64,000 nucleotides of DNA from an uncultured bacterium (GCA_949283025.1 CASDRB010000004.1:62001-126000), one strand, 5' to 3'; positions 54,582-64,000 are shown, counted from the first letter of the stretch. Program-made: numbers and translations. The notes: generated by a model not told the origin, from the letters alone.

Positions 54582-54852
54582 GTTAATTACCTCATTCCCA
54601 GCATTTATCATATCACAATTTATAAAATTGTAGATATTTTTTTATAAAATATGATTTTTACTGTTATGTTTTAATGTTGCTGTCCACAAAATTTATTGTG
54701 GAAAACATAAGCATAGGGCTAAGAAAATGTTAAAAAAAATTCAATCAGACTACATTAATTTTTAAACATATGTTATCCACAAAAAATTTTAATATTTTTT
54801 TATATTAAAAGTTTATATTTAAGCATGATATAATAAGCCACGGTCAAAAAAT
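54582..54852. promoter_or_regulatory. Divergent pfkA/dnaB region with DnaA-box-like sites
   Basis: About 270 AT-rich bases without a gene. TTATCCACA (54773-54781) is a perfect DnaA box; TGTGGAAAA (54697-54705) is the reverse of TTTTCCACA, a variant box. The latter is part of the inverted repeat TCCACAA-6 nt-TTGTGGA (54683-54702). For dnaB an extended -10 TGATATAAT lies at 54826-54834, with no Shine-Dalgarno before the ATG. Confidence 0.6.
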
Positions 54853-56133
54853 ATGGTTATTTTAAGTCAAAATGATATTTATAGTGTCGAATTGTCGTCT
54901 TTGATTGCTGATTATGATCGTCGGACTTTAATCGATTTATATATGCCGATTGTTGGGTATCAAGCAATATGCATTTATTTTTGTCTTTGGTCGGAAGCGG
55001 AAAATCAAAAAGTAAGTGGTGTAAACAATCATGAATATTTATTGGTAAAAATGCATATCTCTACAGGTGCATTTATTGATGAAAGAAAAAAACTCGAGGC
55101 CATCGGTTTGCTAAAAACCTATTTAAAAAAAGAAAATGATTGCAATTTTTATACTTATCGTTTGCTCGCACCTAAAACGCCTCATAAGTTTTTTGATGAT
55201 ACATTATTGTACGGGTTGTTGATTAAATATTTAGGTGAAAAAGCATCACTTAAATTGAAACTGTCATATCAATTGAATTTAAAAGAAATTAATGGTGACG
55301 AGATATCAGCTAGTTTTGGTGAAGTTTTTAAACCAAATTATGACGACGATGTTTTTAAAAAAGCAATGGTGGTTAAAGAAAATTTGATTGATCGAATTCA
55401 AAGTAAAGTCGATTTTGAATTTAATTTTGAACGTTTTATTAACATGATTAAAACTTCAAGTCAAATTAGCGAAACCGTCTTTACAAAAAAAGTGTTAAAA
55501 GAAATTGAACGTCTTGTCGCTTTATATGGAATTGATGAGGAAAGTGCTGCTTTAGCTTTTATTGAATCGTATGATTTTAAGCGTGAAAAGGGTGACAGAA
55601 TCGATTTCAAACGATTGACCACTATTTTCCAAGAAGACATGAAATACCCATTTTTACATCGCAAAAAAGAATATAAAGATAATACTGTTTCATCCAATAC
55701 TCCAATTGCCAAGAAAATTAATTTGATGGAAACAATGTCTTGCAAAGATTTTTTAAGAGTTCTACAAAATAATACAATGCCAGTTGCTTCTGATTTGAAA
55801 ATTATTGATGATTTATCATCAAATCTACAATTAAAGCCTGCTGTCATCAATGCTATTTTAGATTATACATTACAAAAAAATCATAATGTTTTATCTAGAC
55901 CTTATATTGAAAAAATAGCAGCGTCAATTGCCCGTGAAAAAATTGATACTGCATATGATACTATGAATTTTTTGAATTCAAAATCTAAAAAAAGGACAAA
56001 AAAAGTCGATGTTAAACTTGATGATAACACAACCTCCAGCAACCACAACATTGAAGACGATAGGTTGAGCGATGAAGAAAGAAGCCAATTATTAAAAGAA
56101 TTATTGGAGGATGAAGATGATGGAAAAAATTAA
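54853..56133 (+). CDS. dnaB: Replication initiation and membrane attachment protein DnaB (DnaD family)
   Basis: A 426-aa Bacillus-type DnaB with DnaD-like domains. The N-terminal winged-helix part is 'LIDLYMPIVGYQAICIYFCLWSE'; the C-terminal DnaB_2 part contains 'QLKPAVINAILDYTLQKNHNVLSRPYIEKIAASIA' with the YxxxI-like motif. The tail is acidic. It works with DnaI to load the replicative helicase, and dnaI follows directly (17-nt overlap). Confidence 0.9.
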   Translation: MVILSQNDIYSVELSSLIADYDRRTLIDLYMPIVGYQAICIYFCLWSEAENQKVSGVNNHEYLLVKMHISTGAFIDERKKLEAIGLLKTYLKKENDCNFYTYRLLAPKTPHKFFDDTLLYGLLIKYLGEKASLKLKLSYQLNLKEINGDEISASFGEVFKPNYDDDVFKKAMVVKENLIDRIQSKVDFEFNFERFINMIKTSSQISETVFTKKVLKEIERLVALYGIDEESAALAFIESYDFKREKGDRIDFKRLTTIFQEDMKYPFLHRKKEYKDNTVSSNTPIAKKINLMETMSCKDFLRVLQNNTMPVASDLKIIDDLSSNLQLKPAVINAILDYTLQKNHNVLSRPYIEKIAASIAREKIDTAYDTMNFLNSKSKKRTKKVDVKLDDNTTSSNHNIEDDRLSDEERSQLLKELLEDEDDGKN

Positions 56134-57019
56134 TGTCAATTTAAATATCGAATCATCTCAACAAGAATTAGAAAAAATGTATGACGAAGTTGTTAATTCT
56201 CCTATAGGTATGCAAGAATTAAAAAAAATGGGCATTATGGAAGAAAAAATAAAAGACAATATTGTCAAAATTTATGATTTTGTCAAAGATATTGAATATT
56301 GCAGTAGTTGTCCTGGAGTCAAAAAATGTAAGAAAAACAATCCATTATTATGTACAAAATTGACTTATTTTAACGGATTTGTCGAACGTCAATTAGAGCC
56401 GTGCAAACATTTGCTTGAACAAGTAAAATACGAAGGTAGATTCTGTTTTAAAGACTTTGATGAAAAATTTGATACCATAAGCATTAAAGACAAAAATTTT
56501 GATTTTGGCAAAAAAAGAGCGACTATTTTTAAAGAATTTCAGTCCATTTTAAAATCAAATCAAAAAAAATGGTTGTTTTTAAGTGGCAAACCACAAACTG
56601 GCAAAACTTATCTTTCCATCGCTTTATTAAATTATGCTTTAACTTTTAAAAAAGTGGATGGGAAAATCGGTTTTATTAACACTTCGTTTCGTTTTAAAGA
56701 ATTAAACGATTATTCCTACTCAAATAAAGAAGAATTTAATTCAATGATGCAATCGTTATCTAATTGTGAAATTTTGATAATGGATGATTTTGGCAATGAA
56801 TTTAAAAACGATTTTATTAGAGACGGCATTTTATTTTCAATTTTGTCAAATCGTTCAAATAAAAAACTATTAACCATTTTTACTTCTAATTTTGATATCG
56901 ATGAAGTTGTGGAGATGTATTCTACATCAAAAGCTGGCGGAATAAGGGCAAGACAAATAGGACGAATATTAAAAGAAAATTGCTTATTATTTAATTTAGG
57001 CGAGTTATCAATTTATTAA
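56117..57019 (+). CDS. dnaI: Helicase loader DnaI
   Basis: AAA+ ATPase of about 300 aa. The N-terminal zinc region 'CSSCPGVKKCKKNNPLLC' binds the replicative helicase in the family; Walker A is 'SGKPQTGKTYLSIALL' and Walker B 'EILIMDDFGNE'. ATGs at 56111, 56117 and 56120 are possible; GGAGG at 56105-56109 best fits 56117. It ends inside the convergent mutM-coaE gene (29-nt overlap). Confidence 0.93.
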   Translation: MMEKINVNLNIESSQQELEKMYDEVVNSPIGMQELKKMGIMEEKIKDNIVKIYDFVKDIEYCSSCPGVKKCKKNNPLLCTKLTYFNGFVERQLEPCKHLLEQVKYEGRFCFKDFDEKFDTISIKDKNFDFGKKRATIFKEFQSILKSNQKKWLFLSGKPQTGKTYLSIALLNYALTFKKVDGKIGFINTSFRFKELNDYSYSNKEEFNSMMQSLSNCEILIMDDFGNEFKNDFIRDGILFSILSNRSNKKLLTIFTSNFDIDEVVEMYSTSKAGGIRARQIGRILKENCLLFNLGELSIY

Positions 57020-58394
57020 TTATTTCTTCTACATTGTTTTTTAATGATTCTAATGTGCTATCATTAAAAATGATAAAATCAGCATCTTTTTTGTTTTTCT
57101 CATAATGAGAAGTTGCGTTAATCACCTTTAAATCTTTATAAGCTATTTTGTTTCTATTGCAAAGTTGAGCATCTTTGTTTTTTGATTCAACAGCAATGAT
57201 TATATCAAAGTCATTTTCCATTTTAGCTTCATATAAAAGCGGTATTTCGACAATTCGTAAATCGCTAGTACAACTACTTAAAAAGGCATTTATTTTATTT
57301 TTAACCAAAGGATGAATATATTTTTCTAATTGAGGCTTTTTATTTAAATTATTAGCCAAATAACTTCTTAATATATTATGATCAACCACACCATTAGGGA
57401 ATGTTATATTAAACATTTGGCTGATAGCATCAACTATTTCTTTTTCTTTATACAAATTATTAACGATATCATCACATTTTATATTTTGATAGCCATGTTG
57501 ATTAAAAATATTAATTACTTCTGATTTTCCACTTCCGCTTGGACCATAAATAGCAATATTAAAAAAGGATTTTTTCAATGGTTGACAAATCGGACAATAG
57601 GTTGTACCTCTTCCATTGACTTTTATTTTTCTAAATGGATGGTGGCATATTGGACAGTCTTGCCCTTTCTTACCATAAACTTGTAGTTGAATTTGAAAAT
57701 TGCCATCAATTCCTTTACCTGGATGATAACTTTTAATAGTGGAACCTCCGGACTGAATCGCTCTTGTTAAAATTTGTTTTGAATGTTTGATTATTTGTTC
57801 GAATTCTTTTAAAGTAATGGAACTTGACTTTGTCAAAGGGTTGATTTTGCTTGCAAATAAAGTCTCGTCAACATAAATATTGCCAAGCCCACTCATCACG
57901 CTTTGATCTAATAGAAATGTTTTAATTGGAATAGATTTATTTTTTGCTTTCTTTAACAAATAATTTGGATTATCAATGTTGAACGGTTCAGGACCTAACT
58001 TAGCAATTTCTTTTTCTTTTAATAGATTATTCTCATTGCTTAATTTCATTATTCCAAAACAACGCGAATCATCATAACATAGTTTAGTTTTGTCGTTTAA
58101 ATAAAACACAACTCTAGCGTATTTTGAATCGGGTTCATCTTTTAATAATTGATAATATTTCCCCTCCATGCGAAGATGGGATAAAAAGCAGACATTATTT
58201 GATAAATGGAAAATTAAAAATTTTCCAATTCTAGTAATATCAAGTATTTGTTTATTTTTTATAGCGTTTGAAAATTCATCGTTATCTCCTAAAATAGTTG
58301 AAGGTCTTTTTATGATGACATCATCAATAACTTTGTTTTTCAAAATATGGAGAAGATTATTTTTAATCGTCTCAACTTCTGGTAATTCAGGCAT
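56991..58394 (-). CDS. mutM-coaE: Fusion of formamidopyrimidine-DNA glycosylase (MutM) and dephospho-CoA kinase (CoaE)
   Basis: One 467-aa frame. Residues 1-270 are complete MutM: PELPEVETI start (catalytic Pro2, Glu3), 'DQSVMSGLGNIYVDETLF' and the zinc finger CPICHHPF...YCPIC (about 245-268); it removes oxidised purines. From about 275 a CoaE follows: P-loop GPSGSGKSEV (about 283), 'KCDDIVNNLY', 'KYIHPLVKNKI' and 'VEIPLLYEAKMENDFDIIIAV'. It would phosphorylate dephospho-CoA. The linker is only a few residues (PLKKSFFNIAIYG) and contains no stop or second ribosome site. In many Bacillota mutM and coaE are adjacent separate genes after polA, as expected for a simple gene fusion. Confidence 0.9.
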   Translation of the reverse strand: MPELPEVETIKNNLLHILKNKVIDDVIIKRPSTILGDNDEFSNAIKNKQILDITRIGKFLIFHLSNNVCFLSHLRMEGKYYQLLKDEPDSKYARVVFYLNDKTKLCYDDSRCFGIMKLSNENNLLKEKEIAKLGPEPFNIDNPNYLLKKAKNKSIPIKTFLLDQSVMSGLGNIYVDETLFASKINPLTKSSSITLKEFEQIIKHSKQILTRAIQSGGSTIKSYHPGKGIDGNFQIQLQVYGKKGQDCPICHHPFRKIKVNGRGTTYCPICQPLKKSFFNIAIYGPSGSGKSEVINIFNQHGYQNIKCDDIVNNLYKEKEIVDAISQMFNITFPNGVVDHNILRSYLANNLNKKPQLEKYIHPLVKNKINAFLSSCTSDLRIVEIPLLYEAKMENDFDIIIAVESKNKDAQLCNRNKIAYKDLKVINATSHYEKNKKDADFIIFNDSTLESLKNNVEEIINKLITRLN

Positions 58395-58405
58395 AATATT
58401 GACTC

Positions 58406-61009
58406 CTATTTAGCATCGTACCATGTTTTTCCAAATCCGCCATTAACTTCTAATGGCACATTTAAATTAACAGCGTTTTGCATCATATTTATGATATTTT
58501 GATACACTAGTTCTTTTTCATTTTTAGCTACTTTAAAAATCAATTCATCATGGATTTGAGATACTAGTTTTGTCTTTAAATTATTTTGAGACAGCCATCT
58601 TGATATTTTGACCATCACTATTTTAATTAAATCAGCGGCAGTCCCTTGAATTGGAGCATTCATGGCCGCTCGTTTAGCAAATTCGCGCTTTTGATAATTG
58701 GTATCATATATCTCTCTTAAATAACGTCTACGTCCAAATAAGGTTGAAACATATCCGTTTTTTTGAGCACTTAAAACAATTTCTTTTAAAAACTGAGCTA
58801 TTTCTGGAAAAGTATTATAAAAGTTATCAATTATTTCCTTGGCTTGTTTTATGGGCACAGAAATTTGTTCGGCTAATCCCCAATCGGATATACCATAAAC
58901 GATTCCAAAGTTTACAGCCTTTGCTTTTCTTCTTTGGGATTCGCTTGGCTCGCCCGAACAATTAAAAATTAATTTAGCAGTAGCGGAATGAATATCTTGG
59001 TGATGTTTAAATATATCAATCATTTTCTGACAGTTGGATAAACTTGCTAAAATTCTTAATTCGATTTGTGAATAATCTAATGATAGGATTTCAAAACCTC
59101 CATCTTCATAAAAGAAAGCCTTGCGAATCATTTTTCCCTCTTCATCACGGATAGATATGTTTTGCAAATTTGGATGAGAAGATGAGAGCCGCCCAGTTGC
59201 AGTTTGAGCTTGATTAAAAATGGCATGAATTTTACCATCATTACGAATGTGTACTTTTAGTCCGTCAGTATATGTTGAGACTAATTTTGAATATTTTCTA
59301 TATTCAATAATCTTATTAATGATAGGATGAACATTCGTCAATTCTTTTAAAACTTCAATGCTCGTCGATCCGCCTTTTAAATTTGGAATGCCCAGCTTGT
59401 TAAATAAAATTTCGCCCATTTGTTTTGGAGAAGATATATTAAATTCTGCACCTGCTAATTGATAAATATCTTTTTCTAAAATTGTAACTTTTGTTTTAAA
59501 TTCATCTCCAAATTCATCTAAAACTTTTTTGTTCAAGGGAAAACCCTCGTATTCCATTTGCGCCAAAACGCTAGACAAAGGTAATTCAATTTCTTGATAT
59601 AATTTTAAAGAGTCGATATTATCTAGCTCTTTTATGGCTTTGGGTTTTATCAATAAACAAGCCATTGCGATTAAAGATGTCTTTTTTAAAGACCGCATAT
59701 CTAATAAAGAAACATCATCTTGATTGGTGGTAATATCAACTCCAAACATCGCCATAACTGCGTCTGGAGATGTGGTGGATAAATTACTATCTAAAACATA
59801 GGCCGCAATTAATAAGTCAAAATTAACACCATTTAATGTAATTTTATGTTTGGCCAATGCTACTTCGATGGCTTTTGCAAAAAAACAACATTTGTCAATT
59901 CTTTCATCTTGAATGATACTTTTAAAATATTGGTCTTTAATCATGTCTTCAAAGTTGATGTAATAGTGGTGAGAGTTAGCAAAAATACTCGCGCCATATA
60001 TTTGACAATCATAATAATCATCATTATCAAAATCTAACGCTATGCCAATTTGGTTTCCTACATCAATGTTTTTAAAAGATGATATTTCCTCAATAATAAT
60101 TTCTTTTTCAAACGGATTAGTTTTTTTCCAACGACTAGGCAATTTATTCATAAATTGCTTTAACTCGTATTTTTGAGCAAATTTAGAAATTTGTAAAAAA
60201 TCATACCCCTGATATATTGTATCTGAGACTTTTATATCCAAAGGTACATTTGTATCAATAATGGCTAGTTGTCGGCATAATCTTCCTGTTTGCTGATTTT
60301 CAACAATTGATTGTCCGACTTTTGATTTCATTTGTTTGGCCGCTTCAACGATATGATCAAAATCGCCATAATCTTGAATGAGTTTAATGGCAGTTTTTTC
60401 TCCAACGCCGGGAATACCAGGCAAGTTATCGCTAGGATCGCCTCTTAGTCCTTTATAATCAATAACTTGCAATGGCTTAAATCCATAAATTTCTTCCACG
60501 TTTTCAGGAGTCATTATCATGATATCTGACAACCCCTTTTTAATTATTGAAACTTTGATATTATTGCTAACTAATTGCAAATAATCACGATCAGATGTAT
60601 ATATGTTGACATCATAATTTTCTTTTTCGGCCAATTTAGCAATGGTGCCAGCGATGTCGTCAGCTTCATATCCGTGCAATTCAAAAAAACAAATACCTAA
60701 AGCGTTTAAAAATTCCCTAGCTAAAGGAAATTGAACAATTAATTCTTGAGGAGTTGGCTTTCTATTGGCTTTATATGTTTCTAATTGTTGTTTTCGAAAA
60801 GTTTGTTTATCAGTATCAAAGGCAACAAACAATCCTTCGCCTTCTTTCATGGAATTTAAAATTTTTAAAATCATGTTGGCAAAAGCAAAAATAGCATTGG
60901 TAGGCGTGCCGTCTTTACTCATCATTAAACTAGCGCCAGGATATGCAGTTGCAAAATATGCTCTAAATAAAAGTGAATTACCATCTATGATGGTTATTTT
61001 ATTTGCCAT
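58406..61009 (-). CDS. polA: DNA polymerase I
   Basis: An 867-aa family A polymerase. 5'-nuclease domain ('DGNSLLFRAYFA', 'GYEADDIAGTIA', 'GDPSDNLPGIPGVGEKTA'); a central 3'-5' exonuclease-like domain whose acidic motifs look degraded; polymerase motifs 'DYSQIELRILA' (A), 'RRKAKAVNFGIVYGIS' (B) and 'QIHDELIF' (C). Lacking proofreading is common in Bacilli PolA. Follows dnaE by 3 nt and precedes mutM-coaE by 11 nt. Confidence 0.95.
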   Translation of the reverse strand: MANKITIIDGNSLLFRAYFATAYPGASLMMSKDGTPTNAIFAFANMILKILNSMKEGEGLFVAFDTDKQTFRKQQLETYKANRKPTPQELIVQFPLAREFLNALGICFFELHGYEADDIAGTIAKLAEKENYDVNIYTSDRDYLQLVSNNIKVSIIKKGLSDIMIMTPENVEEIYGFKPLQVIDYKGLRGDPSDNLPGIPGVGEKTAIKLIQDYGDFDHIVEAAKQMKSKVGQSIVENQQTGRLCRQLAIIDTNVPLDIKVSDTIYQGYDFLQISKFAQKYELKQFMNKLPSRWKKTNPFEKEIIIEEISSFKNIDVGNQIGIALDFDNDDYYDCQIYGASIFANSHHYYINFEDMIKDQYFKSIIQDERIDKCCFFAKAIEVALAKHKITLNGVNFDLLIAAYVLDSNLSTTSPDAVMAMFGVDITTNQDDVSLLDMRSLKKTSLIAMACLLIKPKAIKELDNIDSLKLYQEIELPLSSVLAQMEYEGFPLNKKVLDEFGDEFKTKVTILEKDIYQLAGAEFNISSPKQMGEILFNKLGIPNLKGGSTSIEVLKELTNVHPIINKIIEYRKYSKLVSTYTDGLKVHIRNDGKIHAIFNQAQTATGRLSSSHPNLQNISIRDEEGKMIRKAFFYEDGGFEILSLDYSQIELRILASLSNCQKMIDIFKHHQDIHSATAKLIFNCSGEPSESQRRKAKAVNFGIVYGISDWGLAEQISVPIKQAKEIIDNFYNTFPEIAQFLKEIVLSAQKNGYVSTLFGRRRYLREIYDTNYQKREFAKRAAMNAPIQGTAADLIKIVMVKISRWLSQNNLKTKLVSQIHDELIFKVAKNEKELVYQNIINMMQNAVNLNVPLEVNGGFGKTWYDAK

Positions 61010-61012
61010 TAT

Positions 61013-64000
61013 TTATTCCTCCAAAGGTTTGATTTGTTCTACTATAAACGAAATATTATTCTGATGAACATTTTTTCTTACTTTGCACACAATAGTATTA
61101 TTTTTACTAATTAAGGAGATATTTTGTTGATATAAATCAGAAAAAATAGTTAATTCCATTTCTTGATATTCGTCAAATATTTTAATAAACGCCATCGGTT
61201 CTTGCTTTTTGGTTTGAATAACTTTAATAGATTTGATAATTCCTGCTACAATGGCGCTTTGCATAGTCAAGGCTATATTAATTGGTATAACATGATGTTT
61301 TGCTAATAAATCTTTTTTAAAAGTTAAAGGGTTGTTTGAAAGCATTATGCCGATAGAATCATATTCGTTTTGTAAATTTTCAATTGGGTCATCGTTGATT
61401 TTTGCCATTTTAGGTGGTGGAGTTAATTCAATATTTAAAGATAATTGACCATCATTATCAAAAACTACCTCAGCATATTGCATAATACTAATTAACGATG
61501 CTTTTAGCGACGCTCTTGAAGTATTTAAACAATCAAAAGCACCTGAATTAATTATTTTATTGATTTGATTTTCACTTATTTTATACGGATGTATTCTACA
61601 TACAAAATCAACAAATGTTTTATATGTTCCATTTTTGTGACGCTCTTTTAATATTGAATTGATAGCGCTTATCGGCACACCTTTAATTGTGGTCAATGGA
61701 AGCAACAAAGAATTATTTTTAATAATAAAAACATCTTCGGATTCGTTTATATTAGGCAAGAGCAATTGAATCCCTCTTATTTTCATCTCGTAGACATAAT
61801 CAAGAAATTTAGTATCATTTATAGCGCCAGAAGAAGTTAAAATTGTAGCATAAAATTGCAATGGATAATGCGCTTTTAAATAAGCCATTTGACAGGCGAT
61901 GATGGCATAGCCAACAGAATGAGATTTATTAAAACCATAATTTGCAAATTTTAAAATATGTTGGTATACATCATTAGCAGTTTTTAAAGAGTAACCATTT
62001 TTAATAGAGCCATCAATGAAATCTTTTTCAACTTTTTGAATTTCTTCCTTATTTTTTTTAGAAATTGCCTGTCTAAAAGTATCAGCTTTAGCCAAATCAA
62101 ACCCTGCCATTTTTTGCGCAATTTGGATGATTTGTTCCTGATAAACAATAATTCCATAAGTGGGTGACAGGATGTCTTTTAAATCATCTGAAATGTAAGT
62201 AGGCTTTTCTAAATCTTGTTTTCGTCTTGCATATATGGGAATAGAATCCATCGGTCCAGGTCTAAATAATGCTAACAACGCTACAATATCATCAAAGCAA
62301 TTTGGCTTTAATAATGAAATAGCATTTTTCATTCCTGAACTTTCTAATTGAAAAACTCCCATCGTCATATTAGATGAAATCAATTCATATGCTTCTTTTT
62401 CATCAAATGGTACATTGAATTTATCAATATTAGCATTCGGATAAGTTGCGTTAATTAAATCAACGCATTCGGAAATAACAGTTAAATTTCTTAATCCGAG
62501 TAAATCCATTTTTAAAAACCCTTGTTTTTCTAAATGATTCATTTCGTATTGAGTAATGTAATTATTTTGAAAATCATGCAAAATTGGCAATGAATATTCA
62601 ATTGGTGTATTATTTAAAACAATACCAGCGGCATGTAGACCGCTTTGTCGAGGAAGGCTTTCAATTTTGCTCGCTAACGAAACAATATTTAAATAATACT
62701 GGTCAGAATCAACAAGTTGCTTGAAAGCATTAATTTTTTTATACGATTGACGAAGATTGAAATTATGGTTTAATAAACGAGATGATAATAAATCTATATC
62801 GCGATTGTTATAGTTATAAATGCGACCAATATCTCGTAATGATTGCTTAGCTAAAATGGTAGAAAAAGTGATGATGTTTGCAACTTTATTATTACCATAT
62901 TTATTTTTTAAGTATGCTACAACTTCGTCTCTTCTTGTATCCATAAAATCAATGTCAATATCGGGCATTTTTCTTCGGGATGGGTTTAAAAAACGTTCAA
63001 ACAATAACCCATATTTAAGCGGATCAATTTTAGTAATTCCCGTTAAAAATGATACTAGTGATCCAGCTGCCGAACCTCGACCTGGTCCTGTTAAAATTCC
63101 AACTGAATTAGCATATCTTACATAATCAGCAACGATTAAAAAATAATCAGAATATCCCATATCGTGAATGATGTTTAGCTCATAGTTTAATCGTTGCTGG
63201 TATTGTGATGACTCTAAATTTAAGAAATGTAATTTTTCAAAGCATTGTCTTTTTAACTCATCAAATGAATTGGCGCATGGGTAAGACAACATATCGCCTC
63301 GTTTTTCTAAAAAGTTGAAATGAACCAAATCAAAGATTTGATATGTTAAATCTATTTCTTGCTTTAAAAATGTTTTTTGATACTCTTGTTCGGTTTTAAA
63401 ATATCTTTCGCCTTCTTTTTCCTTTTGATTAATCTTAACATCTTGATCTATGGCGGAAACAATTTCTAATACGATGGCGTCTTGTTTTTTGGCATATAAA
63501 ATTAACGGGAAAGCAATAGTAAAATAAGTATGCGAAAAAGCAAATTGACGTATTTTATCGTTGATTGTTTCATCGTCATCACTTTCAAAATCAATACCAA
63601 TGTAAAATATTTGCACTAAATTTGATATATCTTTAATTTTTCGTATGCTAGCATCTTCAATATTTTTAAATTTCGCTTTTGTGTTTTTTTCTGATGTTGA
63701 TAAAATCCCTAATAGCCCATTGTGCTTTAATTTTAAATATTCTTGCACTTTATCTTGGTCATCTATTATTGATGATAAATAGCATAAATGACGATATCCA
63801 TCTTCATCTAATGCATAGATGCATAAATAAAATGACCCAATAAGCAATTTTATCCCAATCAAGGAAGGCTTTTTTATTGCTTGCATAGCGTTGACAAAAT
63901 CTGGGACGCCATGCAAAACGTTTAAATCGCATAATCCAGCCCCAAAATAATTATTCTCTTTGATTGATTTTTGAATATTTTCAATAGTCAATCCGCTTTT
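61013..64000 (-). CDS. dnaE: DNA polymerase III alpha subunit DnaE (5' end outside window)
   Basis: At least 995 residues of a family C polymerase. Coding continues to the window edge; a TTG at 63991 is internal, and the start and first PHP motif lie outside. Active-site 'KMPDIDIDFMDTRRDEV', 'GPGRGSAAGSLVSF', 'FLKMDLLGLRNLTV' and 'ANYGFNKSHSVGYA' are clear, with an OB-fold near the end. In the PHP part the usual TDH...G motif reads 'LCDLNVLHG', so a metal ligand His is lost. PolC is not in the window. It shares an operon with polA. Confidence 0.93.
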   Translation of the reverse strand, partial: KSGLTIENIQKSIKENNYFGAGLCDLNVLHGVPDFVNAMQAIKKPSLIGIKLLIGSFYLCIYALDEDGYRHLCYLSSIIDDQDKVQEYLKLKHNGLLGILSTSEKNTKAKFKNIEDASIRKIKDISNLVQIFYIGIDFESDDDETINDKIRQFAFSHTYFTIAFPLILYAKKQDAIVLEIVSAIDQDVKINQKEKEGERYFKTEQEYQKTFLKQEIDLTYQIFDLVHFNFLEKRGDMLSYPCANSFDELKRQCFEKLHFLNLESSQYQQRLNYELNIIHDMGYSDYFLIVADYVRYANSVGILTGPGRGSAAGSLVSFLTGITKIDPLKYGLLFERFLNPSRRKMPDIDIDFMDTRRDEVVAYLKNKYGNNKVANIITFSTILAKQSLRDIGRIYNYNNRDIDLLSSRLLNHNFNLRQSYKKINAFKQLVDSDQYYLNIVSLASKIESLPRQSGLHAAGIVLNNTPIEYSLPILHDFQNNYITQYEMNHLEKQGFLKMDLLGLRNLTVISECVDLINATYPNANIDKFNVPFDEKEAYELISSNMTMGVFQLESSGMKNAISLLKPNCFDDIVALLALFRPGPMDSIPIYARRKQDLEKPTYISDDLKDILSPTYGIIVYQEQIIQIAQKMAGFDLAKADTFRQAISKKNKEEIQKVEKDFIDGSIKNGYSLKTANDVYQHILKFANYGFNKSHSVGYAIIACQMAYLKAHYPLQFYATILTSSGAINDTKFLDYVYEMKIRGIQLLLPNINESEDVFIIKNNSLLLPLTTIKGVPISAINSILKERHKNGTYKTFVDFVCRIHPYKISENQINKIINSGAFDCLNTSRASLKASLISIMQYAEVVFDNDGQLSLNIELTPPPKMAKINDDPIENLQNEYDSIGIMLSNNPLTFKKDLLAKHHVIPINIALTMQSAIVAGIIKSIKVIQTKKQEPMAFIKIFDEYQEMELTIFSDLYQQNISLISKNNTIVCKVRKNVHQNNISFIVEQIKPLEE

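Noticed and set aside
54582-54852. Chromosomal origin
   Set aside because: Two or three DnaA-box-like sites next to dnaB, not dnaA-dnaN, with no dense box array; better explained as regulation.

Overview
The window is a dense, strongly AT-rich bacterial chromosome segment using the standard code: UGA ends trmB and the cysteine desulfurase gene, and UGG is Trp. Gene content and order point to a low-GC member of the Bacilli or a neighbouring walled Mollicutes-like lineage. The markers are addAB, ezrA-iscS-thiI, dnaB-dnaI, the infC-rpmI-rplT operon with an L20-type leader, a thrS T-box, and priA...rsmB-rlmN-stp-prkC-rsgA-rpe. Several proteins are trimmed (PrkC without PASTA, ThrRS without TGS, short RqcH), which suggests moderate genome streamlining. 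The exact taxon cannot be read from the sequence; an uncultured Bacilli order such as RF39 or RFN20 is a guess.

Layout. 1-4666 (+): addB (3' part), addA and a DUF5677-like gene. 4679-6041: an IS3-family element, apparently decayed, sitting in the loop of a bidirectional terminator. 6059-7699 (-): uridine kinase-like protein. 8076-16044 (+): PPi-type phosphofructokinase followed by the whole F-type ATP synthase operon (atpI B E F H A G D C). 16025-20866: a thioredoxin-like lipoprotein, inorganic pyrophosphatase, an APH-type kinase, trmL, a second thioredoxin-like lipoprotein and rqcH. 21001-30462 (+): gmk, priA, a DUF1904-like gene, an RsmB-like protein lacking its catalytic motifs, rlmN, PP2C phosphatase, Ser/Thr kinase, rsgA, rpe and a membrane protein. 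30504-30689 (-): rpmB. 30893-44404 (+): glgC-glgD-glgA, leuS, coaX, an ECF-S/PepV fusion, trmB, an M42 aminopeptidase, a YtpR-like protein, nicotinate phosphoribosyltransferase and tyrS. 44454-45059 (-): rpsD. 45407-49452 (+): ezrA, iscS, thiI. 49497-54581 (-): rplT, rpmI, infC, an MBL-fold hydrolase, thrS and pfkA. 54853-57019 (+): dnaB and dnaI. 56991-64000 (-): a mutM-coaE fusion, polA and dnaE (5' end outside the window).

Themes. (i) Energy: a PPi-type phosphofructokinase gene leads directly into an ATP synthase operon whose c subunit carries the two-carboxylate (Glu25/Glu58) arrangement known from the Na+-coupled c-ring of Fusobacterium nucleatum; an ATP-type PfkA and a soluble pyrophosphatase are also encoded. 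(ii) CoA supply: coaX is coupled to a one-chain fusion of an ECF transporter substrate-binding membrane domain with an intact PepV-type dipeptidase, and coaE is fused to mutM. (iii) Degenerate paralogues: a positional rsmB that has lost the SAM motif and both cysteines, an RqcH lacking the conserved Arg of its Asp-Arg pair, and a DnaE with a degenerate PHP motif. (iv) Expression: several first genes of transcription units have a -10 box only 6-8 nt from their ATG and no Shine-Dalgarno, suggesting leaderless mRNAs. Conventional leaders are a Thr T-box, an L20-type attenuator with a probable AUA start for infC, and a structured rpsD leader. No tRNA, rRNA or CRISPR array was seen.
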